Source: Arthrobacter sp. ES3-54 (lineage in GTDB: Bacteria; Actinomycetota; Actinomycetes; Actinomycetales; Micrococcaceae). From it: a stretch of 64,000 nucleotides of DNA. The stretch spans positions 1 to 64,000 of the forward strand of contig NZ_JAQFIF010000006.1 in NCBI RefSeq assembly GCF_029504395.1. Reading direction: 5' to 3'. Positions 28,732 through 36,725 of this stretch are shown here, piece after piece (the stretch's first letter is position 1; each line of letters starts with the position of its first letter). Position numbers and translations under genes: made by a program. Under the pieces are notes generated by a model. The model was not told the DNA's origin. It saw only the letters and a list, made by a program, of their open reading frames with translations, and did no database searches.

Positions 28732-29918
28732 GCCGCTTTGTCCTGATATCCCCGAACACGGACTTTGATGCGCGCGTCCGCCAGGCGCTGGCCGGCGGCC
28801 TCCCGGGCAGCCTGCAGACCTTCGCATTCGTCAATCCCGCGAACCCTGCCGAGCTCTTCGCCAGCCTCAACCAGGAACGGCCCGAGGTCCTGATCCTGGG
28901 ACCGGACGTGCCAGTCGAGGACGCCCTGCGCCTGGCGACAGTGTTCGACGTCCAGCTTCCCGAGCTCAGCGTCATCCTGGTCGGCGAGGCAGATCCGAAC
29001 TTCATCCTGCTGGCAATGCGTGCCGGCATCCGCGACATCCTCAGCCCGGGAGCGGACCCCGCCCAGATCCGGGTGCTGCTGGAGCGGGCCTGCCAGTCGT
29101 TCGCCACCCGCAACCGGACCACGGCGGCCAGTCAGCCGGACAGCGCCAAGGGATTGGTGATCGGAGTCTTCTCCCCCAAGGGCGGGGTCGGCAAAACCAC
29201 GATTGCCACCAACATCGCGATCGGGCTCGGCAAAGTCGCACCCATGGGCGTGGTGATCGTGGACCTGGACCTGCAGTTCGGGGACGTCGCCTCGGGCCTG
29301 TACCTGAACCCGGAGCACACCGTGACCGACGCCGTCTCGTCCGCGGCCAGCCAGGATTCCCTGGTGCTCAAGGCTTTCCTCACGGTCCACCCCGGCAGCA
29401 TCTACGCCCTCTGCGCCCCCAGGACGCCCGAGGAGGCGGACGACATCACACCGCAGCAGGTCACCCGGCTGCTCGAACAACTGGCCGAACAGTTCCAGTA
29501 CGTCGTCGTCGACACAGCACCCGGCCTCCCGGAGGTCGGGCTCGCCGCGCTCGAACAATGCACCGATGCCGTCTGGGTGACTGCCATGGACGTACCTAGC
29601 ATCCGCGGGCTGCGCTCCGGCCTCGAAATCCTCCGGCGGCTCGATCTGCTGCCCGAGACCCGGCATGTGGTCCTGAACATGGCCGATTCCAAGTCCGGGC
29701 TCAGCGTCCAGGACGTCGAAGCGACCATCGGAGCGCCCGTGGACGTCAGCATCCCCCGGTCCAAGGCAGTCGCGTTCTCCACCAACCGCGGCATCCCGGT
29801 GCTTCAGGACGGGCGCAAGGATCCGGCCATCAAGGGACTGCGCCAGCTCGTCAACCGGTTCGACCCCGCCTGGCGCGCCACCGCCCAGAAGAAACTCCAC
29901 CGTCGGGTGGTGGTCTAA
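28728..29918 (+). CDS. tadZ: TadZ/CpaE-like localisation ATPase, locus 2
   Basis: The 396-residue protein begins MSRFVLISPNTDF, nearly as in the first copy, and has the same receiver-like N-terminal domain. The ATPase domain shows SPKGGVGKTTIATNIA, VVIVDLDLQFGDVASGL and VVVDTAPGLPEVGL. Start ATG 28728 overlaps the cpaB stop (ATGA); a longer reading frame beginning at 28656 would run inside cpaB and is not supported. The next gene, tadA, begins on the base after the stop. Confidence 0.86.
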   Translation: MSRFVLISPNTDFDARVRQALAGGLPGSLQTFAFVNPANPAELFASLNQERPEVLILGPDVPVEDALRLATVFDVQLPELSVILVGEADPNFILLAMRAGIRDILSPGADPAQIRVLLERACQSFATRNRTTAASQPDSAKGLVIGVFSPKGGVGKTTIATNIAIGLGKVAPMGVVIVDLDLQFGDVASGLYLNPEHTVTDAVSSAASQDSLVLKAFLTVHPGSIYALCAPRTPEEADDITPQQVTRLLEQLAEQFQYVVVDTAPGLPEVGLAALEQCTDAVWVTAMDVPSIRGLRSGLEILRRLDLLPETRHVVLNMADSKSGLSVQDVEATIGAPVDVSIPRSKAVAFSTNRGIPVLQDGRKDPAIKGLRQLVNRFDPAWRATAQKKLHRRVVV

Positions 29919-31439
29919 GTGAAGCTTTCCGAGCGGCTCCGCTCCGCCGAGGGAACGGCCGCTGCCCCGCCGGCCGCGTCCCCGCTGTCAGTATCCCCGC
30001 TGACCGCGTCCCCGCCAACCGCGTCCCCGCTGAGCGGAAGCGAGGCGACGGCGGCACCTGCGTCCGCCGTCGTGCTCCAGAAAAGCAGCCACCCACCCTT
30101 GCCGGGTTTCCCTGAGCACCAGGAATCCCGCGCCCGGGGCCAGCAGCCCGTGGACGCTTTCGCGGCCCTCAAGCAGCGGGCCGCCACAGCCTTGTTCGAA
30201 CGGATGGGAACCCGCTTCAATGATTCGGGGACCAAGGAAGAGGACCTCCGCACGTCGGCGCGGGAAGAGCTGACGCGCATCATCGATGCCGAACAGGTCC
30301 CCTTGTCCGCCGAAGAACGCTCGCGGCTGGTCCGCGACGTGGCCGACGACGTCCTGGGCTACGGCCCGCTGCAGCGCCTCCTCGATGATCCCGCCGTCAC
30401 GGAAATCATGGTCAACCGGATGGACCAGATCTATGTGGAACGGAACGGCAAACTGACACTGACGGAGTCGCGCTTCAGTTCCGAGGACCACCTCCGCAAA
30501 GTGATCGAGCGCATCGTTTCCAAGGTGGGCCGGCGCATCGACGAGTCCTCGCCCCTCGTGGATGCAAGGCTCGAGGACGGGTCCCGCGTCAACGCCGTCA
30601 TCCCGCCGCTCGCCGTCGGCGGTTCTTCGCTGACCATCCGGAAATTCAGCAAGGTGCCGCTGACCGTCCGGAACCTCATCGAGTTCGGCACGCTGACGCC
30701 GGAAATGGCGGAACTGCTGAACGCCTGCGTGAAGGCCAAGCTCAACATCATCGTCTCCGGCGGCACCGGCACGGGCAAAACGACACTGCTCAACGTCCTT
30801 TCCTCCTTCCTACCCCACGACGAGCGGATCGTGACGATCGAGGACGCCGTCGAACTCCAGATCCAGCAGGAACACGTGGTGCGGCTGGAAAGCCGGCCGT
30901 CCAACACCGAGGGCAAGGGCGAGGTCACCATCCGCGAACTGCTACGGAACTCCCTGCGCATGCGGCCGGACCGGATCGTGGTGGGCGAGGTCCGCGGCGG
31001 CGAATCATTGGACATGCTCCAGGCCATGAACACCGGCCACGACGGTTCGCTCTCCACCGTCCACTCCAACTCGCCCCGGGATGCCGTGGCCCGCCTGGAG
31101 ACTCTGGTGCTCATGGCCGGCATGGACCTGCCGCTGCGCGCCATCCGGGAACAGATCGCCTCGGCCGTCAACCTGATCATCCAGATCTCCCGCCTGCGGG
31201 ACGGCACCCGGCGGATCACCCACGTGACCGAAGTCCAGGGCATGGAGGGAGACATCGTCACGCTCCAGGACGCATTCGTGTTCGACTACGCCGCCGGCGT
31301 CGACGCCCATGGCCGGTTTCTCGGCAGGCCGGTCCCCACCGGCATCCGACCGCACTTTATCGACCGTTTCGAGGACCTGGGCATCTATGTCTCCCCCGGT
31401 GTGTTTGCCGCGCCGCTGACGCCGGCCGGAAGGGCGTGA
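29919..31439 (+). CDS. tadA: TadA/CpaF secretion ATPase, locus 2
   Basis: The 506-residue motor ATPase starts with GTG at 29919. Its N-terminus carries four five-residue repeats, ASPLS-VSPLT-ASPPT-ASPLS, missing from the first copy. The core is intact: DDPAVTEIMVNRMDQIYVE, the Walker A GGTGTGKTTLLN, TIEDAVELQI, the Walker B region DRIVVGEVRGGESLDML and the His box TGHDGSLSTVHSNSP. The core is strongly conserved with locus 1 and the N-terminus is not, as expected for a disordered linker. Confidence 0.93.
   Translation: MKLSERLRSAEGTAAAPPAASPLSVSPLTASPPTASPLSGSEATAAPASAVVLQKSSHPPLPGFPEHQESRARGQQPVDAFAALKQRAATALFERMGTRFNDSGTKEEDLRTSAREELTRIIDAEQVPLSAEERSRLVRDVADDVLGYGPLQRLLDDPAVTEIMVNRMDQIYVERNGKLTLTESRFSSEDHLRKVIERIVSKVGRRIDESSPLVDARLEDGSRVNAVIPPLAVGGSSLTIRKFSKVPLTVRNLIEFGTLTPEMAELLNACVKAKLNIIVSGGTGTGKTTLLNVLSSFLPHDERIVTIEDAVELQIQQEHVVRLESRPSNTEGKGEVTIRELLRNSLRMRPDRIVVGEVRGGESLDMLQAMNTGHDGSLSTVHSNSPRDAVARLETLVLMAGMDLPLRAIREQIASAVNLIIQISRLRDGTRRITHVTEVQGMEGDIVTLQDAFVFDYAAGVDAHGRFLGRPVPTGIRPHFIDRFEDLGIYVSPGVFAAPLTPAGRA
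29976..30035 (+). repeat. Four 15-base tandem repeats in tadA of locus 2
   Basis: Units at 29976, 29991, 30006 and 30021 share the frame (G/T)(C/A) TCC CCG CTG/CCA NNN and encode (A/V)SP(L/P)(S/T). They lie in the N-terminal part outside the ATPase core. Being multiples of three bases, they can vary in number without a frameshift. Confidence 0.8.
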
Positions 31440-31446
31440 TCTGCCG

Positions 31447-32382
31447 ATGACTCTGCTGCCCATCGGCGTCGGCCTGCTCTTCAGCGCCGTGGTGGTCCTG
31501 GGGTTCGTGCTGCTCGCCCCGGGCGGGGCGAGTGTCCCGCTGGACCGGCGCAGGCCCGTCCAGGGCCAGCCAGATTCGCAGCTGACGCGGTTCGCCGGCT
31601 CGGCCGTCCACTTGGTGGACGGATTCTTCACAGACCGCAAAGTCCGGCTATTCAACCGGGAATCGCTGGAACAGGCCGGCCTGCGCCTGGGCCAGGCCGA
31701 CTTCTACGTCCTGCTGTTGGCCGGCTCAGTTGCGGGGGGCCTGGCTGGGTTCGTTGTCGGGGGGCCGTTGCTGGCGGTCCTGCTGGTGCTCCTGGCACCC
31801 GTCGTGGGACATCTGGTCATCGGCTTCCTGACCGGCAAGCGCCGCAACAAGTTCGATCAGCAGCTAGGTGACACTCTTCAGTTGCTCTCCGGCGGCCTCC
31901 GGGCCGGGCACAGCGTCCTGCGCGCCATTGACGCCGCGGCATCCGAATCGCAAAGCCCGACGTCAGAGGAGATGCGCCGCGTGGTCACCGAGACCAGCCT
32001 GGGCCGGGACCTCCTGGCCTCCCTCACTGACACCGCGGACCGGATGCGGAACGAGGACTTCATCTGGGTCGCCCAGGCCATCCAGATCAACCGCGAGGTA
32101 GGCGGGAACCTGGCCGAAGTCCTGGACCAGGTTAACGAGACCATCCGCGAGCGCAGCGAGATCAAGGGGCACATCAAATCCCTCGCAGCCGAGGGCAAGT
32201 TCTCCGCCTACATCCTCATGGCGATGCCGATCGGGATCGTGGTGATGCTGATGCTGGTCAATCCCGGCTACATGAACGCCATGTTCACGCACCCGCTGGG
32301 CTGGGGCATGATCGCCGCTTCCGTCATCCTCATGACCATTGGTGGTCTGTGGATGCGCAAGATCATCGATCTGAAGTTCTGA
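31447..32382 (+). CDS. tadB: TadB-like inner membrane platform protein, locus 2
   Basis: The 311-residue protein has an N-terminal helix, a glycine-rich helix pair near residues 85-125 (LLAGSVAGGLAGFVVGGPLL), a T2SSF domain (LQLLSGGLRAGHSVLRAIDA, AIQINREVGGNLAEVLDQV) and two C-terminal helices. It is the counterpart of the 24108 gene. It begins seven bases after tadA and ends six bases before tadC. Confidence 0.88.
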   Translation: MTLLPIGVGLLFSAVVVLGFVLLAPGGASVPLDRRRPVQGQPDSQLTRFAGSAVHLVDGFFTDRKVRLFNRESLEQAGLRLGQADFYVLLLAGSVAGGLAGFVVGGPLLAVLLVLLAPVVGHLVIGFLTGKRRNKFDQQLGDTLQLLSGGLRAGHSVLRAIDAAASESQSPTSEEMRRVVTETSLGRDLLASLTDTADRMRNEDFIWVAQAIQINREVGGNLAEVLDQVNETIRERSEIKGHIKSLAAEGKFSAYILMAMPIGIVVMLMLVNPGYMNAMFTHPLGWGMIAASVILMTIGGLWMRKIIDLKF

Positions 32383-32388
32383 AGCGCC

Positions 32389-33273
32389 ATGGCACCCGCC
32401 GTACTTCTTGCCATGCTGCTAGTGGCGTTGCCGCTCGGCTATCTCGCGTGGTCGCTGCTCTCCGTCGACCGCAGGTCGCAGCGCGCCGTCCAGGAGATCC
32501 TCGCCCTGGGCGCGGACCCTGCCGAACTCACGCAGCGCGAGCGCAGCAGCCTGCTGGAACGGTTCGGCTACCGGCTGACCCCCGCGGCCTACGTCCGCAA
32601 ACTGGACAGGCTGCTGTCCCTCGCCGGGCGCCCCGCCTCGCTACCGCTGGGTCGCGTGCTCGCGGCCAAGCCGCTGCTTGGCCTGCCCAGTGCCTTGCTG
32701 GGTTTCTGGATCAGCTCCAACAGCCCGACACCGATCCTCAAGCTGGTGGGACTCTTTGTGCTCCTGCTGGGCTACTTCATCCCCGACCTCCTGCTCTACA
32801 GCAAAGGACAGGAGCGGCAGAAGACCATGCAGCTGGAACTGGCCAACACGCTGGACCAGATGCTCATCTCCGTGGAAGCGGGCTTGGGTTTTGAAGGCGC
32901 CATGGCCCGGGCGGGCGAGAACGGCAAGGGCCCGCTGGCGGAGGAACTGATCCGGACCCTGCAGGACATGCAGGTCGGGCGCAGCCGGCGGGAGTCCTAC
33001 GTGGCACTGGCGGAACGGACCAACGTGCCCGAGCTGCGCAGCTTCGTCCAGGCGGTGGTCCAGGCCGACGCCTACGGCATTGCCATCAGCCGGGTGTTGC
33101 GGGTGCAGGCGAAGGTCATGCGGGTCAAGCGTCGGCAACGGGCCGAGGAGAAGGCCATGAAGTTGCCCGTCACGATCTTGTTCCCCTTGCTGTTCTTCAT
33201 CTTCCCTGTGCTGTTCATTGCCATCCTGGGCCCGGCTGTCATCAACGCCATTGACACGTTTAGCGGCCAGTAG
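32389..33273 (+). CDS. tadC: TadC-like inner membrane platform protein, locus 2
   Basis: The 294-residue protein has an N-terminal helix, a helix pair at about residues 90-135, a T2SSF domain (DQMLISVEAGLGFEGAMARA, DAYGIAISRVLRVQAKVMRV) and a C-terminal helix (LLFFIFPVLFIAILGP). It closes the second locus. No strong terminator follows; the next 130 bases can fold into the leader of the Hpt-like gene, so read-through into that gene is possible. Confidence 0.88.
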   Translation: MAPAVLLAMLLVALPLGYLAWSLLSVDRRSQRAVQEILALGADPAELTQRERSSLLERFGYRLTPAAYVRKLDRLLSLAGRPASLPLGRVLAAKPLLGLPSALLGFWISSNSPTPILKLVGLFVLLLGYFIPDLLLYSKGQERQKTMQLELANTLDQMLISVEAGLGFEGAMARAGENGKGPLAEELIRTLQDMQVGRSRRESYVALAERTNVPELRSFVQAVVQADAYGIAISRVLRVQAKVMRVKRRQRAEEKAMKLPVTILFPLLFFIFPVLFIAILGPAVINAIDTFSGQ

Positions 33274-33298
33274 CAGCCGCTGTCACAGTCGAGTCCAT

Positions 33299-33387
33299 AG
33301 CCCGCAATAGCGCCCGTGCTTGGTTCCCCCTCGGAAAGCCTCAGGGTTTCCGCAGGATAGACCGGGCTGTAAGGCATCGCCCCTATC
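33299..33387 (+). promoter_or_regulatory. Structured region upstream of the Hpt-like gene
   Basis: CGGAAA (33332-33337) pairs with TTTCCG (33347-33352). GATAG (33356-33360) pairs with CTATC (33383-33387), with GGGC/GCCC (33364-33367/33379-33382) continuing the stem after a 3-base bulge. CGGGCT (33363-33368) could instead pair with AGCCCG at 33299-33304, so two exclusive folds are possible. The region ends 18 bases before the ATG. It does not match the conserved core of the cyclic-di-GMP-I riboswitch that I know. Confidence 0.35.
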
Positions 33388-33405
33388 AGCAAGTAGCGTG
33401 TTCAC

Positions 33406-33885
33406 ATGTCCCTTCCAAGCGCTTGCCCCGACGACGGAGACGCGAGCATTGCCCTCGCTCCCACAAACTCTCCCGGACAGCCGGTGCCTGCCTTCACGGC
33501 GTCCAGTGCGCCGGCGGCCCTCCCGGCGGCGCCCCCGCTTGTGGATCCGGCCGCGCTTCAGGATCTTGGTGCCCAGCTGGACAGCCCGGCCGTGGCGAAG
33601 GGTTTTGCGAGGGATTACACCCGGATGTGGGACCAGCGCTACCGCTCGCTGGCGTCGGCACTCGAGCGCGGGGATCTCGCTGGTTCGATGGACGCGGTGC
33701 TAAGCCTGAAGACGTCCTCGGCCATGGTCGGCGGCCTGCGCTTGGCCCAGCTCGCCGGCGAGCTGGAGAGCGCCCTCAGGGCCGGCGACATGGGCCATGC
33801 CTTGGCGCTCCTGCGTGTCGTTGCCGAGCGCGGCGGGGAAACTGTTGATGAGCTCCAGTTCAGCTACGTGCTGTGGGACAGCTAG
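33406..33885 (+). CDS. Hpt-domain-like protein lacking the phospho-histidine
   Basis: The 159-residue soluble protein has a Pro/Ala-rich N-terminus (to about residue 50) and a C-terminal four-helix region resembling a histidine phosphotransfer domain. The signature helix of Hpt proteins reads H-x-L-K-x-S-S/A; here it reads L99-S-L-K-T-S-S-A-M-V-G, with leucine in place of the phosphorylated histidine. It therefore probably cannot relay phosphate but could still bind a kinase or regulator. It lies after the second Tad locus and convergent with the response regulator gene, which suggests a role in their control. The assignment as Hpt-like is by pattern only. Confidence 0.6.
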   Translation: MSLPSACPDDGDASIALAPTNSPGQPVPAFTASSAPAALPAAPPLVDPAALQDLGAQLDSPAVAKGFARDYTRMWDQRYRSLASALERGDLAGSMDAVLSLKTSSAMVGGLRLAQLAGELESALRAGDMGHALALLRVVAERGGETVDELQFSYVLWDS

Positions 33886-33962
33886 GGCCGCCGGTACTGC
33901 TGCCCCCAACAGACGATCCGGGCGCCGGATACCGGACGCCGGACGCCGACCCGCCAAGCAGG

Positions 33963-34724
33963 CTACCGCGCCGGCGAAAGCCGGTAGCCCACGCCGCGGA
34001 CGGTCTGCAGCCAGCGCGGTTGCACCGGGTCCTCGCCGAGTTTCCTTCGCAGGTTGCCGATATGGACCTCGACGGCGCGTTCGTCGGATTCGCTGATGTA
34101 GGCGTCGGCCCGGTAATAATCGCCCCGGACCACCCGCACCAGTTCGGTCTTGGACCGCACGGCGCCGGCGCCTTTGAGGAGGGCCTGCAGCAGGTCGAAC
34201 TCGCTGCGGGTCAGGCTGATCGCCACCCCGTCGACGCTCACGGACCGGGTCTCGGGGTTCAGGTCCAGGCCGTTGTGGTGCAACACCGGGCTTTGCGACG
34301 GTGCCGGCGCGGCGACGGCCTCAGGACCGGATACCTGTGCGGTCCCGATGTCCTGCCGGGGCCGGCGCATCATGGCACCGACGCGGGCGCGCAACTCGCG
34401 GGGCCGGAAAGGCTTAGCCAGGAAGTCATCAGCTCCGGTATGAAACGCCGTCAGCGTGTCAAGTTCGTCGGTACGCGCCGTCAGCATGACCACGTAGGCG
34501 TCGCTGAACTGCCGGATACGGCGCAGCACTTCGAAACCGTCGATATCGGGAAGTCCGACATCCAGGGTGACCACGCTCGCCTCCCGCGCCCTGACGACGT
34601 CGACCCCTTCACGCCCACCGGCCGCCGAATGAACTTCGAAGCCTGCCTGGCTCAATACGGCTTCGACAAGGTTCCGGACATCTTCGTCGTCTTCTACTAC
34701 GACGGCGACTCCCAAGTCGGTCAT
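33963..34724 (-). CDS. OmpR-family response regulator
   Basis: The 253-residue protein has a receiver domain (residues 1 to about 120) with the acidic pair VVEDDEDV, the phospho-acceptor Asp55 in VVTLDVGLPDIDG, Thr in VMLTART and Lys in FLAKPFRPRELRARV. A linker rich in Ala and Pro follows, then a winged-helix DNA-binding domain (about 165-253: LTRSEFDLLQALLKG, ERAVEVHIGNLRRKLGED, TVRGVGYRL). The ATG at 34724 is preferred to one four codons upstream because the GAGGGGGG ribosome site lies between them. It is divergent from a histidine kinase gene, its likely partner, and may regulate the adjoining Tad loci. Confidence 0.88.
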   Translation of the reverse strand: MTDLGVAVVVEDDEDVRNLVEAVLSQAGFEVHSAAGGREGVDVVRAREASVVTLDVGLPDIDGFEVLRRIRQFSDAYVVMLTARTDELDTLTAFHTGADDFLAKPFRPRELRARVGAMMRRPRQDIGTAQVSGPEAVAAPAPSQSPVLHHNGLDLNPETRSVSVDGVAISLTRSEFDLLQALLKGAGAVRSKTELVRVVRGDYYRADAYISESDERAVEVHIGNLRRKLGEDPVQPRWLQTVRGVGYRLSPAR

Positions 34725-34857
34725 GGCCCCCCTCATGTGTCACGCTGCGCCGCCGTTCGCGAATGCGGCGGCAGCAATCTTTTCACCGGCCCCCACCGGC
34801 ATTGCCAGAATACCCACCCTACGCGGCAAATTCCCGGCTGCTCGGTAATACAAATAG

Positions 34858-34872
34858 CAAAACTTCGTTTTG
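34858..34872. promoter_or_regulatory. Short inverted repeat CAAAAC/GTTTTG
   Basis: CAAAAC (34858-34863) and GTTTTG (34867-34872) form a perfect inverted repeat with a TTC spacer. It overlaps the first bases of the 34870-34893 repeat. Both lie in the AT-rich divergent region of the two-component genes. Confidence 0.35.
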
Positions 34873-34893
34873 TGTCAAATTTACGTGACACAA
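34870..34893. promoter_or_regulatory. Probable operator between response regulator and kinase genes
   Basis: TTGTGTCA (34870-34877) and TGACACAA (34886-34893) are exact inverted repeats with an 8-base spacer, AATTTACG. The 16-base centre-to-centre distance is larger than one DNA turn, which suits a dimeric regulator. It lies 40 bases before the kinase start and 146 bases before the response regulator start. The binding protein is unknown; autoregulation by the adjacent regulator is the simplest guess. Confidence 0.5.
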
Positions 34894-34932
34894 GGTGTAA
34901 AACTGGAGCAACGGGAAGGGAGCGGGGCGTCT

Positions 34933-36639
34933 TTGCTTAGACAGCGGCTGATCCGCGGCGCGGATCGACACGGCAAGGCTCTGGGGCCGCGCGCGCGGGT
35001 CCTCGTGTGCCAGTTGCCGCTGGCCGTGATGATGGCTGGAGTCGTACTCGCTGCCCCGGCCGCGTGGCCCGGCCTTCCGGACAGCACCTTGTGCCGGTTC
35101 GCATTGGCGCTGCAGGCCGCGCTCCTTGCGGCCTGCGTCTTGGTCCCCTGGCACCGCTTTGGTCCTTTGGCGCCGCTCGTCGTCCCCGCCCTGGACCTGG
35201 TCGCGATCGGCCTGCTCCGGGACGGCACCTCTGCCGGTCTGCCGGATCCCGGTGTGCTTTCGGTCCTGCCGGTGGTGTGGATTTCGGCATCCCGCCTGTC
35301 CGCCGCCGGGAGCCTTTCACTGAGCTTCTCGGTGCCACTGCTGGCCGCCCTGCCCTGGCTATTTGCGGACGGCGCGGCGCCGCTGGCAGCCCGAACGGCC
35401 GAAGCCGTGCTGGTGCCGCTGATGATGCTTGCGGTCTCTCTGGCCATGCGTTTTGCGCGGGCGCGCCTGCGGCACGAGCGGTGGCGCACCGAGTCCAAGG
35501 AAGCCGAGCTGGAGGTTCTGCTCGCCGACAGCAGGGAACGCGAACAGCTCCTGAACACCATTCTTGACACGGTCGACGTCGGGATCGTGGCAGTCGACGC
35601 CGCTGGCCGGCGGCTCCTGACCAACAGCTGGCAGACCCAACTGGAGGCATCTGCGGCCACTGCCCACCGCTCTGCGGAGTCGGCGGCGGAGTCGCCAGAG
35701 TCTGCGGAGCTGCCGGCGGAAGACCAGCTGCTGCTGACCGGGCAGGACAGAAACACCCGGCTGCCCCTGGAGCGCCGCCCCATCCGCCGCGCGCTGGCCG
35801 GCGAGTCCTTTGCCGACTACCTTGTCTGCTTCGGCGAGGGGTCCGCCAGCCGTGTCCTCTCGACGGGAGCCCGGCCCCTCAAGGACGACGCCGGTGACTT
35901 CCACGGGGCGGTGGTGGTCTTCAACGAGGTCACCGGCCTAGTGGACGCCCTCGCGGCAAAGGACGAGGTGGTCTCCACCGTCTCCCACGAATTCCGCACA
36001 CCGCTGACATCCATCATCGGCAACCTGGACTTGGTGCTCGCGGACACGGAGGGCCTGGACAGTCCGGTGACACGCCGTGTCGAAGTGGCGCAGCGCAACG
36101 CGGAGCGGCTCCTGGCCTTGGTGTCGGACCTTCTCATGTCCGCCAGCGCCGCAGTCCACGTCCATCCCCGCCGCACCGACCTCGCCGGGCTCGTGGAGGC
36201 CAGCCTTGGCTCGGCCCAGGCACAGGCACAGGCGTCCCGCGTCTGCCTCGCAATGGACGTCCCGGCCCCGCTCTGGGCCAACGTGGATCCGCTCCGGATC
36301 AGCCAGGCCCTGGACAACCTCGTTTCAAACGCGATCAAGTACTCACCCGACGGCGGGTCGGTGCGGATCTCCGCCAGCACTGCCGACGGCCTGGTGCGTC
36401 TCCACGTCGCAGACACCGGCATGGGCATGACCGCTGCCGACGCCGGGCGGGTCTTCACCCGCTTCTTCCGCAGCCCGGCCGTCCGCGACGGCTCCATTCC
36501 GGGCGCCGGCCTGGGGCTGTCCATCACCAAAGCCATCGTGGAGCGGCACGGCGGATCCATCTCCTGTCGCACCCGTCCGGGTCACGGAAGCACTTTTACT
36601 CTCGAGCTTCCCGCCGACGGTCCCCCGGCCGCCTTCTAG
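34933..36639 (+). CDS. Membrane sensor histidine kinase with PAS domain
   Basis: The 568-residue protein has four to five membrane helices in the first 165 residues, a short coiled coil, a PAS-like domain (about 200-325), and a HisKA domain with the phospho-acceptor His352 in VVSTVSHEFRTPLTSIIGNL. The HATPase domain has the N box NLVSNAIKYSPDGG, the G1 box DTGMGM, the F box FTRFFRS and the G2 box GAGLGLSITKAIVERHGG. TTG at 34933 is chosen because GAAGGGAG lies about ten bases upstream and MLRQRLIRGAD begins there; GTG 34885 and TTG 34870 fall in or beside the inverted repeat. It is divergent from the response regulator, with which it probably forms a two-component pair. Confidence 0.88.
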   Translation: MLRQRLIRGADRHGKALGPRARVLVCQLPLAVMMAGVVLAAPAAWPGLPDSTLCRFALALQAALLAACVLVPWHRFGPLAPLVVPALDLVAIGLLRDGTSAGLPDPGVLSVLPVVWISASRLSAAGSLSLSFSVPLLAALPWLFADGAAPLAARTAEAVLVPLMMLAVSLAMRFARARLRHERWRTESKEAELEVLLADSREREQLLNTILDTVDVGIVAVDAAGRRLLTNSWQTQLEASAATAHRSAESAAESPESAELPAEDQLLLTGQDRNTRLPLERRPIRRALAGESFADYLVCFGEGSASRVLSTGARPLKDDAGDFHGAVVVFNEVTGLVDALAAKDEVVSTVSHEFRTPLTSIIGNLDLVLADTEGLDSPVTRRVEVAQRNAERLLALVSDLLMSASAAVHVHPRRTDLAGLVEASLGSAQAQAQASRVCLAMDVPAPLWANVDPLRISQALDNLVSNAIKYSPDGGSVRISASTADGLVRLHVADTGMGMTAADAGRVFTRFFRSPAVRDGSIPGAGLGLSITKAIVERHGGSISCRTRPGHGSTFTLELPADGPPAAF

Positions 36640-36662
36640 GCGACGGTCCGAGGTCGCCGGAA

Positions 36663-36721
36663 AGCTGCCAGATCGCCGGGAACTTCCGGCGATCTGGCAG
36701 CTGTTCGGCGATTTCGCCGAA
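36663..36721. terminator. Double hairpin between convergent kinase and truA genes
   Basis: AGCTGCCAGATCGCCGG at 36663-36679 pairs perfectly with 36686-36702 across a 6-base loop. A second stem, TTCGGCG/CGCCGAA, is at 36704-36710/36715-36721. As the flanking genes converge, the pair can serve both directions. Confidence 0.7.
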
Positions 36722-36725
36722 CATT

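Noticed and set aside
33299..33387. Cyclic-di-GMP-I riboswitch before the Hpt-like gene
   Set aside because: The conserved core with GGGCAAACC-like and GCAAAGCC segments in proper order is missing.
34870..34932. Longer start for the histidine kinase
   Set aside because: TTG 34870 and GTG 34885 fall inside the inverted repeat and have no ribosome site; TTG 34933 has one.
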